A stretch of 64,000 bases of DNA from Devosia chinhatensis (GTDB lineage: Bacteria; Pseudomonadota; Alphaproteobacteria; Rhizobiales; Devosiaceae), in NCBI RefSeq assembly GCF_000969445.1, contig NZ_JZEY01000054.1:372001-436000 (forward strand). Reading direction: 5' to 3'. Under the pieces are notes generated by a model that was given only the letters and a program-made list of their open reading frames with translations, was not told the origin of the DNA and ran no database searches. The first letter of the stretch is position 1; every line of letters begins with the position of its first letter. This document shows, piece after piece, positions 17,887 through 26,599 of this stretch. Position numbers and translations under genes: made by a program.

Positions 17887-18840
17887 CTAGACTTGGTTTC
17901 GCCCTGTCGGCGTCAGCGCCAGGCGCATGCCGAAAAACCCGCGCCGGACTTCGAGCAGGCCCAGGCCTTCGAGATATTCGACATGGGCCATCATGGTCAT
18001 CCGGGCCGCCAGCCGCACCTTGGCGGGCTGGGTGGGATAGATGACATCGACAATGGCGCCCAGGGTCTGTTCGCCGCGCCCAATGGCTTCCAGCACCTGC
18101 CCGTTGCGCATCTGCCGGTGGGCCTTGAGGGCACGTGCATAGGCGGGACCATCGGCAATCGGGCCGCCATGGGCCGGCAGATAGGTCTCGTAGGGCAGGG
18201 CGACGACCTTATCGAGCGAAGCCAGATAATCGGCCATTGCGCCATCAGGCACCGAAACCAGCGTCGAATTCCAGCCCATCACGTGATCGCCCGAGAGCAG
18301 GATCGGCGTTCCGGCAATGCCGAAGGCCAGGTGATTGGCGCAATGACCGGGCGTGGCATGCACCACGATCTCCATGTCGCCGGCCATGATGGATTGACCA
18401 TCCTGCAAGGTCCGGTCGGGCACGAGATCCCAGTCGCAGGAGCGCCGGATCGGATTGCACTCGAATCGCCGCAGGGGGCGGGAGAGACGATGCGGGCCGC
18501 CGAACCAGAGCGGCGCTCCAAGTCCTTTGGCCCAGCGCGACGCCGAGGCGCTGTGGTCGCGATGGGTATGGGTGAGGAGGATGCAATCGACGGGACGGCC
18601 GGCAATGGCCTTTTCGAGCGCCGCCGCATGCATGACGTCGACCGGGCCCGGATCGACCAGAGCGAGCCGCTCCTCGCCGAGGAGAAAGCTGTTGGTGCCG
18701 GTGAAGGTATAGGCCGATGCATTGGGCGCGGTGATCCGCACGATGCCCGGCGCCTGGGCCACGGGCGTGCCGACCTCGGGGCGAAAGTCTGTGTCAAAGC
18801 GGGGGGCTGGGGCGGAGCTTGCCATTGCGCAGGATGTCAC
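17887..18840 (-). CDS. MBL-fold metallo-hydrolase (LACTB2-like)
   Basis: A 317-residue metallo-beta-lactamase-fold hydrolase with the zinc motif LLTHTHRDHSASA, a later TPGHCANHL and GDHVMGW, and a C-terminal winged-helix-like extension (LGAIVDVIYPTQPAKVRLAARMTMMAHVEYLEGLGLLE). This combination is the LACTB2-like group, some of which act as single-strand endoribonucleases and others as thioesterase-type hydrolases. The annotated start is GTG at 18840; ATG at 18825 (MASSAPAPRF) is equally plausible as no clear ribosome binding site separates them. Confidence 0.88.
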   Translation of the reverse strand: MTSCAMASSAPAPRFDTDFRPEVGTPVAQAPGIVRITAPNASAYTFTGTNSFLLGEERLALVDPGPVDVMHAAALEKAIAGRPVDCILLTHTHRDHSASASRWAKGLGAPLWFGGPHRLSRPLRRFECNPIRRSCDWDLVPDRTLQDGQSIMAGDMEIVVHATPGHCANHLAFGIAGTPILLSGDHVMGWNSTLVSVPDGAMADYLASLDKVVALPYETYLPAHGGPIADGPAYARALKAHRQMRNGQVLEAIGRGEQTLGAIVDVIYPTQPAKVRLAARMTMMAHVEYLEGLGLLEVRRGFFGMRLALTPTGRNQV

Positions 18841-18920
18841 GAGAAAGTATGAAGCGAGGGACGGAATGATCCGGCGTCACGAGGGGCGCGGACATTTCCA
18901 CTAAGCATGGAAGGTACGAA

Positions 18921-19535
18921 ATGGCCGTGACTTTGACCACGCCGAATACACTGCTCGGCGCATTCCAGCCCAAGGGCAATGTCGCCAAGCTGGCGATCAA
19001 TGGCGCAATCGTCGTTCTGGGCACCCTGCTCATCACCGCCGCCGCCAAGATCAACGTGCCGGTCTGGCCGGTGCCGGTGACGCTGCAAAGCTTTGCCATT
19101 GCCGCGCTGGCCGCTACCTTCGGCATGCGCATCGCCGTGGCCACGGTGGCGCTCTACCTGGCCCAGGGCGCGTTCGGCCTGCCGGTCTTTGCCACCGGCG
19201 GCGGTCTGCCCTATCTCGTCGGCCCGACCGGCGGTTTCCTGCTCGGCTTCCTGGCACAGGCCGCCATTGTCGGCTTCGCCGCCGATCGTGGCGCTTCCGG
19301 ACGGCCCTTCGCCCTGTTCGGCGCGATGCTGGCGGGCACGGCTGTGCTCTATGCCTTCGGCTTTGCCTGGCTGGTCGCCATGGCCGGCGCCGCCCAGTGG
19401 GTGGACCAGTCCAATGTGCTGGCCTCCGCCTTTGCCAAGGCCGTGCAACCCTTCCTGGTCTGGGACGCGCTCAAGATGGCCTTTGCGGCGCTGACCGTGA
19501 CCGGTCTCTGGGGCCTGTTCGGCGCCAAGCGCTGA
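18921..19535 (+). CDS. bioY: biotin transporter S component BioY
   Basis: The substrate-binding membrane subunit of an ECF-type biotin importer. The 204-residue protein has six hydrophobic segments and the BioY hallmarks PVWPVPVTLQSFAI, GAFGLPVFATGGGLPYLVGPTGGFLLGF and a C-terminal PFLVWDALKMAFAAL. The N-terminus is slightly extended. No bioM or bioN ATPase/coupling genes are adjacent, so it either works alone (as reported for some rhizobial BioY) or with a distant module. An AAGG site precedes the ATG at 18921. A strong bidirectional terminator follows. Confidence 0.95.
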   Translation: MAVTLTTPNTLLGAFQPKGNVAKLAINGAIVVLGTLLITAAAKINVPVWPVPVTLQSFAIAALAATFGMRIAVATVALYLAQGAFGLPVFATGGGLPYLVGPTGGFLLGFLAQAAIVGFAADRGASGRPFALFGAMLAGTAVLYAFGFAWLVAMAGAAQWVDQSNVLASAFAKAVQPFLVWDALKMAFAALTVTGLWGLFGAKR

Positions 19536-19557
19536 TCGATCCGACACCACACATGAC

Positions 19558-19587
19558 AAAGGGCCGGTGGAAACACCGGCCCTTTTT
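19558..19587. terminator. bidirectional rho-independent terminator after bioY
   Basis: GGGCCGGTG-GAAA-CACCGGCCC forms a perfect GC-rich stem with a GAAA tetraloop, flanked by AAA on the left and a T6 tract on the right. It sits between the convergent bioY and UPF0303 genes and can serve both strands, although the T tract favours the plus strand. Confidence 0.92.
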
Positions 19588-19601
19588 TGTCTGGACGGCG
19601 T

Positions 19602-20054
19602 TCAGGCCGCGTCGCGCAATGCGCTGATGGCCGAGATAACAAGGCGATGATCTTCGACATCGGGCAGGCCGCTGACCGACACCGCGCCGACCACGCCCAC
19701 CGTCCCGACCACGATCGGAACGCTGCCGCCGCTGGCGGCGAAATCGGCCTCCGGCAGGCGATAGCGGGTGTGGAAATTGACGTCCTTGCTCTCGCACAAG
19801 AGCCGCATGTAGAGCGAGCTTTGGTGGAAGCGCAGCGCCACGGCGCGCTTGCGGCGCACCCAGTCGACATTGTCGGGCGTGGCTCCGGGCATGATGGCGA
19901 GAAAGACCGGGCTCGCGCCATGGGCGACCTCGATGCCGATGGGCAGGTTGCGCTCGGCGGCCATCGACTGGATCGAAGCGCCGATCTGCCAGGCGAGGGC
20001 ATAGTCGAACCGTTTCAGCACGAGGCGGGATTGTTCTTCGAGAAGGGCGTCCAT
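19602..20054 (-). CDS. UPF0303 / heme-degrading-domain (GlcG-HbpS-like) protein
   Basis: A 150-residue protein of the UPF0303 family (Pfam DUF336/HbpS-like), known as heme-degrading domain-containing proteins though catalysis is not general. Recognised from MDALLEEQ, DYALAWQIGASIQSMAAERNLPIGIEV, a central RKRAVALRFHQSS motif and the C-terminal GSVPIVVGTVGVVGAVSVSGLPDVEDH. The ATG at 20054 is chosen because the upstream frame is antisense-like to the SDR gene. It is the last gene of the long minus-strand catabolic cluster, 43 bases after the SDR stop, and is probably part of that transcript. Confidence 0.82.
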   Translation of the reverse strand: MDALLEEQSRLVLKRFDYALAWQIGASIQSMAAERNLPIGIEVAHGASPVFLAIMPGATPDNVDWVRRKRAVALRFHQSSLYMRLLCESKDVNFHTRYRLPEADFAASGGSVPIVVGTVGVVGAVSVSGLPDVEDHRLVISAISALRDAA

Positions 20055-20097
20055 GCTGGGCGTGGGATGCACGATAGGTGTCCTTGCGACAGTGGGT

Positions 20098-20859
20098 TCA
20101 GGTGATCGAATAGCCGCCATCGACGACCAGGGTGGAGCCCGTAATGAAGGAGGCCGCCGGCGAGCAGAGGAAGAGCACGGCATTGGCCACCTCGTCTGGG
20201 CCTCCCCAGCGCTTGAGCGGAGTGCGGGCGAGGATGAGACCGGCGCGGCTCTCATCGTCGCGCAGCGGCTGCGTCAGCGGCGTCTCGATCCAGCCCGGGG
20301 CGACGGCATTGACGCGGATGGCTTCGGGCGCATAGGCGATGGCCAGCGACTTGGTCAATTGCGCGATCCCGCCCTTGCTGGCCGAATAGGCCGGCACGAG
20401 GCCGCCGCCGAAAAACGACAGCATCGACGCCAGATTGACGATGCTTCCCGAACTGGCCGCGAGCAGGGGGCGCGCCGCAGCGCACATGCGCATCGTGCCG
20501 TTGAGATTGACATCGAGCACCTGTTCGAACACGGCCGGATCGAGTTCCTCGCCACGGCGGATCATGCCGGCGCAATTGACGAGGATATCGAGCCGCGCGC
20601 GTCCGCCAAGGTCTGCGGCAATGGCGGAATTGTCCCGGACATCGAGGACGGAGAGGCTCGCCGCGGCGAAGTCGGCATCATCGGCCAGCGCATCGAGTTC
20701 GCGCTGGGCAATGCCAGTGGCGCTCACCTGTGCACCGGCGCGGAGGAAGGCCCGGCTGACCGCCTGCCCGATGCCGGACGTGCCGCCGGTGACGAGCACG
20801 CTCCTGCCGGCGAACCAGTCCCTCGCCCAGCCGTAATCAGCGGATGAGCTGGTCGACAT
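20098..20859 (-). CDS. SDR family NAD(P)-dependent oxidoreductase
   Basis: A 253-residue classical short-chain dehydrogenase. The cofactor motif is VLVTGGTSGIGQ (TGxxxGIG) near residue 20, the NAG motif appears as ILVNCAGMI, and the catalytic Ser-Tyr-Lys set lies in VNLASML...YSASKGG. The C-terminal PGWIETPLTQPL is typical. It overlaps the cupin gene by 23 bases, so the two are translationally coupled. The context suggests oxidation of a sugar-acid or lactone intermediate in the IclR-controlled pathway, but the substrate is inferred only. Confidence 0.9.
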   Translation of the reverse strand: MSTSSSADYGWARDWFAGRSVLVTGGTSGIGQAVSRAFLRAGAQVSATGIAQRELDALADDADFAAASLSVLDVRDNSAIAADLGGRARLDILVNCAGMIRRGEELDPAVFEQVLDVNLNGTMRMCAAARPLLAASSGSIVNLASMLSFFGGGLVPAYSASKGGIAQLTKSLAIAYAPEAIRVNAVAPGWIETPLTQPLRDDESRAGLILARTPLKRWGGPDEVANAVLFLCSPAASFITGSTLVVDGGYSIT

Positions 20860-21334
20860 AATCGGCTCCGAGCCCGACGCGCTGGTAATGGGCGCGGCAC
20901 ATGTCGATCTTGGTGAAGACGTCTTCGTAGCCGATATGGGCGTTGTCTTCGTCGAGATAGACCATCGAGCCGGTAATGTTGAAGAAGGTGATCATCTCCT
21001 CGACATCTTCCGGCACGAGGAGGGTGTGGATTTCCCCCGGCGGCTCGAAGACATAGGAGCCGGTCTCGGCCACCCAGTCGTGCTCGCGATAATGCCAGCG
21101 GCCCTTGATGACATAGCCATGCACGGGATTGGGGTGCAGGTGCCGCGAGAGCACGCCGGAGCGTCGCACCCGCAGCAGATTGCACCATTGCCCGACCAGC
21201 GTATTGAGCATGAGCGGCCGGAACCACACGCCCTCGGCCTGGGGGACCCAGACCCGCTCATCCTCCGGTATCGCCTTGACGGCAATTTCCGGCGGAGCGA
21301 GGGGATGGGCCGATCCGGTCATGTTCGCATACAT
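20837..21334 (-). CDS. cupin protein, 2,4'-dihydroxyacetophenone dioxygenase family
   Basis: A 165-residue single cupin. The metal-binding cupin motif appears as SRHLHPNPVHGYVIKGRWHY with further Glu in FEPPGEIHTL, and the sequence resembles the 2,4'-dihydroxyacetophenone dioxygenase-family proteins found in many sugar-acid clusters. True aromatic C-C cleavage is doubtful because no aromatic pathway gene is nearby; an isomerase-like or dioxygenase role on a ketoacid is equally possible. Overlaps the downstream SDR and lies 9 bases after the RraA-family gene. Confidence 0.82.
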   Translation of the reverse strand: MYANMTGSAHPLAPPEIAVKAIPEDERVWVPQAEGVWFRPLMLNTLVGQWCNLLRVRRSGVLSRHLHPNPVHGYVIKGRWHYREHDWVAETGSYVFEPPGEIHTLLVPEDVEEMITFFNITGSMVYLDEDNAHIGYEDVFTKIDMCRAHYQRVGLGADYVDQLIR

Positions 21335-21343
21335 GGCGCGCCC

Positions 21344-22102
21344 TCAGCTGCGTGCGGACTGGGCTGCGCGCCAGGCCTGGTACTCGTCCTCGACCTCGGC
21401 GGTCAGCGGATAATATTTGCGCAGGTCCGCGCCCTGGGAGAGGCGGAAGCGCGCAAATTCCTCCCAATCGGCGTGCTTGCTGGCTTGCTCGATCAGCGCG
21501 TCGGCCATGGCGACAGGCACGACCACCACGCCGTCGTCATCGGCCACGATGATGTCGCCCGGCATGACCAGGGCGCCGCCGCATGCGACCGGTACGTTGA
21601 CGGCAAAGGGAATGAGATTGGTCTGGGCATGATAATTGGGGGTGACGCCCTTGACCCAGATGCCCAGGTCGAGCTCGGCAGCCTTGGCGGAATCGCGGAT
21701 GCAGCCATCGACCACAACGCCCGCGCCGCCGCGTCCGGCCAGATAGGTCAGCATCATCTCGCCGAAAATGCCGCTGGCCATGTCGCCGCGCGCATCGACC
21801 ACGACCATGTCGCCGGCCTGGGCGGGATAGAGCACATGCCGGTGCAGCTGCCGCTCGGGATTGTCGTATTCGTTGGAGCCGTAAAGGTCCTCGCGCTTGG
21901 GCATCATCTGCAGCGTCAGCGCGGGGCCGGCGACCGAGCGACCGGTCCTGAGCGGCCGGGGCCCATGGATCTGTGCGTCGCGAATGCCCATGAGGCTCAA
22001 TTCGCTGCTGGCGGTGGCGGTGCCGATGATCGCCAGGGCATCGCACTGGGCGCGGGGGGGACGGTTGATGTCGCGGATGTCGGAAGGGGACTGCACTTGC
22101 AA
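21344..22102 (-). CDS. RraA family protein (HMG/CHA aldolase-like)
   Basis: A 252-residue RraA-fold protein. Non-E. coli members of this family are 4-hydroxy-4-methyl-2-oxoglutarate or 2-keto-3-deoxy sugar-acid aldolases and oxaloacetate decarboxylases. The active-site pattern is present as ARGDMASGIFGEMM and GVVVDGCIRDSAKAAEL (Arg-Asp pair). The extra N-terminal 40 residues and C-terminal YQAWRA tail are typical of the longer ribonuclease-activity-regulator-like subgroup. Given the neighbours, an aldolase or decarboxylase acting late in the pathway is the best inference; RNase E regulation is unlikely. Confidence 0.85.
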   Translation of the reverse strand: MQVQSPSDIRDINRPPRAQCDALAIIGTATASSELSLMGIRDAQIHGPRPLRTGRSVAGPALTLQMMPKREDLYGSNEYDNPERQLHRHVLYPAQAGDMVVVDARGDMASGIFGEMMLTYLAGRGGAGVVVDGCIRDSAKAAELDLGIWVKGVTPNYHAQTNLIPFAVNVPVACGGALVMPGDIIVADDDGVVVVPVAMADALIEQASKHADWEEFARFRLSQGADLRKYYPLTAEVEDEYQAWRAAQSARS

Positions 22103-22131
22103 GGGCCTTTCAATAGGAAAAGGAAATGGGC

Positions 22132-22887
22132 TCAGACCCAGCCGCCATCGGCGATGTAGTTCTGTGCGGTAAGGGCGCTCGCATCCTCGGAGGCGAGAAA
22201 CAGGGCAAGCCTTGCGACATCATCCGGATAGAGACGGCGCTTGAGCGACTGGCGGGCATTGCGCTCCGCGTCGGCCTCGGGCGTCAGCCAGAGGTCGAGC
22301 TGGCGCTGGGTGACGATCCAGCCCGGGGTGATGGCGTTGACCCGGATATTGTCGGGGCCGAAATCGCGGGCCAGCGAGCGCACCATGCCGATGATTGCCG
22401 ATTTCGAGGCGGTATAGATCGGCATGCCGCCGAAACCGGCCATCCAGGAAATCGAGCTCATGCACAGGATCGCGCCGCCCCCGGCCGCCTTCATGTCGGG
22501 CAGGACGGCCTGGCTGGCGAAGAACTGATGGCGCAGATTGACCGCGATCCGGTCGTCGAAATAGTCCGGCGTCACGTCCTGGGCCGGATGGCGCTCATCG
22601 TGGGCGGCATTGTTGACGAGGACGTTGATCGGGCCCAGGGCCTCCCGGATCGCCTCGATGCCGGCCTCGAGCGCGGGAATGTCGCGCAGGTCGAGCGACT
22701 GGAAATGCACCGTCCGGCCGGAGGCCGTCAGCTCGGCTGCCAGTGCCGTACCGGCAGCAGCATCGATGTCGACGAAGCCCACCCTGGCGTCCTGCTGGGC
22801 GAAGGCGCGCACGATGGCCTCGCCGATACCGCTGGCACCCCCGGTGATGAGCACGACCTTGCCGGCCAGATCGGGATAGATGGCCAT
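22132..22887 (-). CDS. SDR family oxidoreductase
   Basis: A 251-residue short-chain dehydrogenase with TGGASGIGE near residue 15, VLVNNAAHDERHP (NNA motif) and the catalytic CMSSISWM...YTASKSA. The HDE after NNA resembles the L-rhamnose/fucose/2-keto-3-deoxy sugar dehydrogenase SDR subgroup, which is suggestive but not proof. Ten bases separate its start from the stop of the ABC ATPase gene. It is one of two SDRs in this cluster. Confidence 0.9.
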   Translation of the reverse strand: MAIYPDLAGKVVLITGGASGIGEAIVRAFAQQDARVGFVDIDAAAGTALAAELTASGRTVHFQSLDLRDIPALEAGIEAIREALGPINVLVNNAAHDERHPAQDVTPDYFDDRIAVNLRHQFFASQAVLPDMKAAGGGAILCMSSISWMAGFGGMPIYTASKSAIIGMVRSLARDFGPDNIRVNAITPGWIVTQRQLDLWLTPEADAERNARQSLKRRLYPDDVARLALFLASEDASALTAQNYIADGGWV

Positions 22888-22897
22888 GGGCGCGCTC

Positions 22898-23959
22898 CTA
22901 CTGGTCCCGGCTGACGCGCAGACCGTTCTCGTCGAAGAGGTGGATGCGCTGGGGGTCGAGGGTCACGTGCAGCATCTCGCCCGGTTGCTGGGTGATGCGC
23001 TCGCGGAAGACGCCGACCACGTCATGGCCGCCCAGGCGCATGGCCACCTGCGTCTCCGAGCCGGTGGGCTCGACGGTGATGATCTCGGCGCCGATGCCCT
23101 GCGGATCGAGGACGAAATGTTCCGGGCGGATGCCAAGCGTCATCATCTTGCCGGCATGGGCTGCCGGCGCGAAAGGCAGGGGAATGGTGCTGCCGTCCGC
23201 CGCGACGAAGCCTGTGCCCGAAAGCTTGCCCCCCAGCAGGTTCATGGACGGCGAACCGATAAAGGCGGCAACAAACAGGTTGTTGGGGAAGTCGTAGAGT
23301 TCGAGCGGCGTGCCGATCTGCTCGACGATACCGTCATGCATGACCACGATGCGGTCGGCCATGGTCATGGCCTCGATCTGGTCATGCGTCACATAGACGG
23401 TGGTGGTCTTGAGGCGCTGGTGGTTCTGCTTGATCTCGGACCGCATCTGCACGCGCAGCTTGGCATCGAGATTGGACAGCGGCTCGTCGAACAGGAAGAC
23501 CTTGGGGTCGCGCACCATGGCGCGACCCATGGCGACGCGCTGGCGCTGTCCGCCCGACAATTGGCGCGGATAGCGGTCGAGGTAGGGTTTAAGGCTGAGC
23601 ATGTCGGCCGCGATGGCCACGCGCCGCTGGATTTCTTCCCTGGGCGCGCGTCCGAGCTTGAGCGAAAAGCCCATGTTCTGCGCAACCGTCATATGCGGAT
23701 AGAGCGCATAGGACTGGAACACCATGGCGATGTCGCGCTCCTTGGGGTGGAGCGCATTGACCACGCGGCCATCGATGGCCACTTCGCCGCCGCTGATTTC
23801 CTCGAGCCCTGCCAGCATACGCAGCAGGGTGGACTTGCCGCAGCCCGATGGGCCGACCAGGACCACGAATTCCCCGTCGGCAATGTCGATGGACACCCCA
23901 TGCAGGATTTCGACGGCGCCATAGGACTTGCGGACATTACGAATAGAGACCGAACCCAT
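22898..23959 (-). CDS. ABC transporter ATP-binding protein, MalK/UgpC type
   Basis: Energy-coupling ATPase of a CUT1 carbohydrate importer, 353 residues. Walker [16 protein letters not shown]-loop region, signature [15 protein letters not shown], Walker [13 protein letters not shown] and switch VTHDQIEAM are all intact; the C-terminal TOBE-type regulatory domain is complete ([10 protein letters not shown]). It lies between the aldo/keto reductase and SDR genes rather than next to the permeases, so a single transcript through the catabolic genes is likely. Probably works with the permeases at 24.8-26.5 kb. Confidence 0.94.
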   Translation of the reverse strand: MGSVSIRNVRKSYGAVEILHGVSIDIADGEFVVLVGPSGCGKSTLLRMLAGLEEISGGEVAIDGRVVNALHPKERDIAMVFQSYALYPHMTVAQNMGFSLKLGRAPREEIQRRVAIAADMLSLKPYLDRYPRQLSGGQRQRVAMGRAMVRDPKVFLFDEPLSNLDAKLRVQMRSEIKQNHQRLKTTTVYVTHDQIEAMTMADRIVVMHDGIVEQIGTPLELYDFPNNLFVAAFIGSPSMNLLGGKLSGTGFVAADGSTIPLPFAPAAHAGKMMTLGIRPEHFVLDPQGIGAEIITVEPTGSETQVAMRLGGHDVVGVFRERITQQPGEMLHVTLDPQRIHLFDENGLRVSRDQ

Positions 23960-23983
23960 CTGAATTTCCTTTCGAAATGCCGC

Positions 23984-24799
23984 TCAATCGTCCCAGCGGG
24001 GGGACTTGGCCGGATTGATGTGGCGATAACCGCGATTGCGGCCGCGGATGGCGTCCATCTGTTCACCCGACAGGCTCACCGCGGTCGCCCTGAAATTGTT
24101 CTCGAGATTGCCGCGGCTGCTGGAGGCGGGAATGACGATGTGCCCTTCGGCCATGAGGAAGGCGAGCGCGACGGCGGCGGGCGTCGTCCCGAGCGTCGCG
24201 GCAATGGCCTTGAGCACCTCGTCCTCGGCCACCTGACCCTTGACCAGCGGCTGGTAGGCGGTGAGCTGCAATCCGGCCGATCGGGCATAATCGCGCAGGA
24301 TCGGCACCTGCAGCCAGGGATGGATTTCCACCTGATTGGTGGCGAGCGCACCCTGACCCAGCAGCTTTGCGGCGCGTTCGAGATGCTCGATGGTGAAATT
24401 GGAAACGCCGATCAGACGGGCATGGCCGTCGTCCTGTGCCTGCTTGAGGGCCTGCATGTAGCTTTCGAAGGCGACGACGTCTTCGGGGACGGGCCAGTGG
24501 ATCAAAAGCAGATCGACCTGGTCGACGCCGATCGTGTCGAGACTCCTGCGCACGCTGGGCATGAAGTCGGCGGCAGCAAGGTTGGTGTCGGCGACCTTGG
24601 TGGTGATGAACACCGCGTCGCGGGCCAGCCCCGAGCGGCGGAACGCTTCGCCCACGGTGCGTTCGGTGTCGTAGCTCTGCGCAGTATCGAGATGGCGGTA
24701 GCCGATATCGAGCGCCGTCTCGATGGCGGCGATGCCAGCGTCGCCGGTGCGGCCGAAGGTCCCGAGGCCAAGCTGGGGGATATGGGAATGGGAAGCCAT
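23984..24799 (-). CDS. aldo/keto reductase
   Basis: A 271-residue NADPH-dependent aldo/keto reductase. The catalytic tetrad is intact: Asp and Tyr in YRHLDTAQSYDTE, Lys in FITTKV and His in LLIHWPVP. The C-terminal PASSSRGNLENNFRA forms the usual cofactor phosphate pocket. Similar to the 2,5-diketo-D-gluconate reductase group. It sits inside the transporter operon, between the permease and ATPase genes, implying that the imported compound or an early product has a carbonyl group. Confidence 0.92.
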   Translation of the reverse strand: MASHSHIPQLGLGTFGRTGDAGIAAIETALDIGYRHLDTAQSYDTERTVGEAFRRSGLARDAVFITTKVADTNLAAADFMPSVRRSLDTIGVDQVDLLLIHWPVPEDVVAFESYMQALKQAQDDGHARLIGVSNFTIEHLERAAKLLGQGALATNQVEIHPWLQVPILRDYARSAGLQLTAYQPLVKGQVAEDEVLKAIAATLGTTPAAVALAFLMAEGHIVIPASSSRGNLENNFRATAVSLSGEQMDAIRGRNRGYRHINPAKSPRWDD

Positions 24800-24824
24800 G
24801 TGACTGGTCCTTTCGATAACGGGC

Positions 24825-25676
24825 TCAGCCCTTGGTGGCGCCGGCCGTCATGCCGCCGACGAACAGGCGCTGCATGGACAGAAAGAGGATGGCGATGGGG
24901 AGCGTCATCACCATGGAAGCGGCCATGACGGCGCCCCAGTCGGTGTTGAACTCGGTGGAGAATTCGGCGAGCCCGATGGGCAGCGTCTTGACCGAACTGT
25001 CGGTGGCAAAGACCAGCGCGAAGATGAACTCGTTCCAAGTGGTCACGAAGGCATAGACGAGGACCGAGATAAGACCGGGAATGGACAGGGGCAGGGTGAT
25101 GCGGAACAGCACGCCCATGCGGCTGGCGCCATCAATGATCGCGGCTTCCTCCAGCTCTACCGGAATGGCGCGGAAATAGCTGGTCAGCATCCAGACCGAG
25201 AGCGGCAGGGTGATGATCATGTAGACGAGGATCAGGCCCCAATAGGTATTGACCAGGCCCAGGACGCGCAGGGTGACGAAGAGCGGTACGATGATCGCGG
25301 CCGTGGGCAGCAACTGGCCCACCAGCACGAAGGATTGCAGCAGCGGCTTGCCCTTGAAGTCGAAGCGGGCAAAGCCGTAGGAGGCAAAGATCGCCAGCAC
25401 CATTGCCAGGAACGTCGAACCCAACGAGATCACCACGCTGTTGAGGAAGTAGCGCGGGATATTGGATTCGAAAAGCACGGTATAATAATTGTCCAGCGTC
25501 GGCATGCTGGGCCACCAGATCGGCGGAATGGTATAGAGCTCGCGCAGGGTCTTGATCGATGACAGGCCCATCCACCAGAACGGAAACAGGCACACCGCAA
25601 CGAGCACGACGGAGCCGATGATGATGAGCGGCACCGGCAATCCGGTGCGCTTGAGCTTCAGCGCGGTATCGCTCAT
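24825..25676 (-). CDS. carbohydrate ABC transporter permease (MalG type)
   Basis: Inner-membrane subunit of 283 residues with six membrane segments and the EAA loop (LEEAAIIDGASRMGVLFRITLPLSIPGL) that contacts the ATPase. The YFLNSVVISLGST and FASYGFARFDFKGK segments are characteristic of MalG-like permeases. Its start overlaps the stop of the partner permease by 4 bases. Together with the binding protein and ATPase it forms a CUT1 importer. Confidence 0.94.
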   Translation of the reverse strand: MSDTALKLKRTGLPVPLIIIGSVVLVAVCLFPFWWMGLSSIKTLRELYTIPPIWWPSMPTLDNYYTVLFESNIPRYFLNSVVISLGSTFLAMVLAIFASYGFARFDFKGKPLLQSFVLVGQLLPTAAIIVPLFVTLRVLGLVNTYWGLILVYMIITLPLSVWMLTSYFRAIPVELEEAAIIDGASRMGVLFRITLPLSIPGLISVLVYAFVTTWNEFIFALVFATDSSVKTLPIGLAEFSTEFNTDWGAVMAASMVMTLPIAILFLSMQRLFVGGMTAGATKG

Positions 25677-26542
25677 TTGGATGCTCCGGCATTGGCCGCA
25701 GTGGTGCGGATGTAGATGAAGACCACGGTGATCGCGACGGCGAAGAACATCACCGAAAGGGCGGCCGCCTGATTGAACTGCACGCTCTCAAAGGCCGTGC
25801 GGAAAATCTGGATCGGGGTGATGAGCGTGCGGTTTGCAGGGCCGCCGCGGGTGATGGCGTAGATGATGGTGATGTGATTGAGCGCCCAGATCACCAGCAG
25901 CAGGGTCACGGCGATGATCACCGGCCGCACCTGGGGCAGCATGACGTACCAGACCTCTTCCCAGAAGCTGGCGCCGTCGATGCGGGCGGCTTCGTAGAGA
26001 TCGTTGGGGATCGACTGCAGACCCGCCAGCACCATGATGGCGACGAAGGGGAACATCTTCCACACATTGATCGCGATCATCACCGGCATGACCGTGCTGC
26101 CATTGGTCAGCCAGCCGACCGGCTCGTCGATGATGCCAGGGGCGGTGAGCATGTAATTGATGATGCCGAACTCGGTATGCAGCATCCACGCCCAGGTCGT
26201 GGCGGCCACGATGCCGGGCACGACCCAGGGGATCAGCGTTACGGAACGGACGATAGCGCGGCCGCGGAAATTCTGGTTGAGCAGGATGGCGGTCAGCACG
26301 CCCAGGATCACCTGGAAGAAGATCGAGCCGGCAACCCACCAGAGCGTGTTGACGAAGGCCGTCGGCGTGGCGCGGGCCGCCAGAATGGTCCGGAAATTGT
26401 CGAGACCGACGTAATTGCCCTGATTGTCCGTGACGCTGAGCAGGCCCGTATAGGCGATTGGGTAGGCGATCAGCAGGCCCAGCACCAGCAAGGCGGGCAG
26501 GACGAAGAGATAGCCAGTCGATTTTCTGTGCATCACATTCAC
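25673..26542 (-). CDS. sugar ABC transporter permease (MalF type)
   Basis: A 289-residue MalF/UgpA-like permease with six membrane segments and the EAA motif (LYEAARIDGASFWEEVWYVMLPQVRP). The N-terminal GYLFVLPALLVLGLLIAYPIAYTGLLS is typical. An in-frame ATG at 26533 is an alternative start. It follows a 57-base gap from the binding-protein gene that contains a strong hairpin, and overlaps the next permease by 4 bases. Confidence 0.94.
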   Translation of the reverse strand: MNVMHRKSTGYLFVLPALLVLGLLIAYPIAYTGLLSVTDNQGNYVGLDNFRTILAARATPTAFVNTLWWVAGSIFFQVILGVLTAILLNQNFRGRAIVRSVTLIPWVVPGIVAATTWAWMLHTEFGIINYMLTAPGIIDEPVGWLTNGSTVMPVMIAINVWKMFPFVAIMVLAGLQSIPNDLYEAARIDGASFWEEVWYVMLPQVRPVIIAVTLLLVIWALNHITIIYAITRGGPANRTLITPIQIFRTAFESVQFNQAAALSVMFFAVAITVVFIYIRTTAANAGASK

Positions 26543-26561
26543 CGGGCGAAAAGGAAGGGCA

Positions 26562-26585
26562 CTCCGGCTGCCGAGGCAGCCGGAG
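26562..26585. promoter_or_regulatory. intercistronic hairpin between binding protein and permease genes
   Basis: CTCCGGCTGC-CGAG-GCAGCCGGAG is a perfect 10-bp stem with a 4-base loop, and no T tract follows on the minus strand. Hairpins in this position in ABC operons are known to protect the upstream binding-protein mRNA from 3' decay and so raise its level relative to the permeases. That role is inferred by position. Confidence 0.7.
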
Positions 26586-26599
26586 ACCGGGAGGAAGGC

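Noticed and set aside
22880-24928. 682-codon plus-strand frame across the ABC ATPase and aldo/keto reductase genes
   Set aside because: Antisense to two clear genes with intact catalytic motifs; no recognisable domain.
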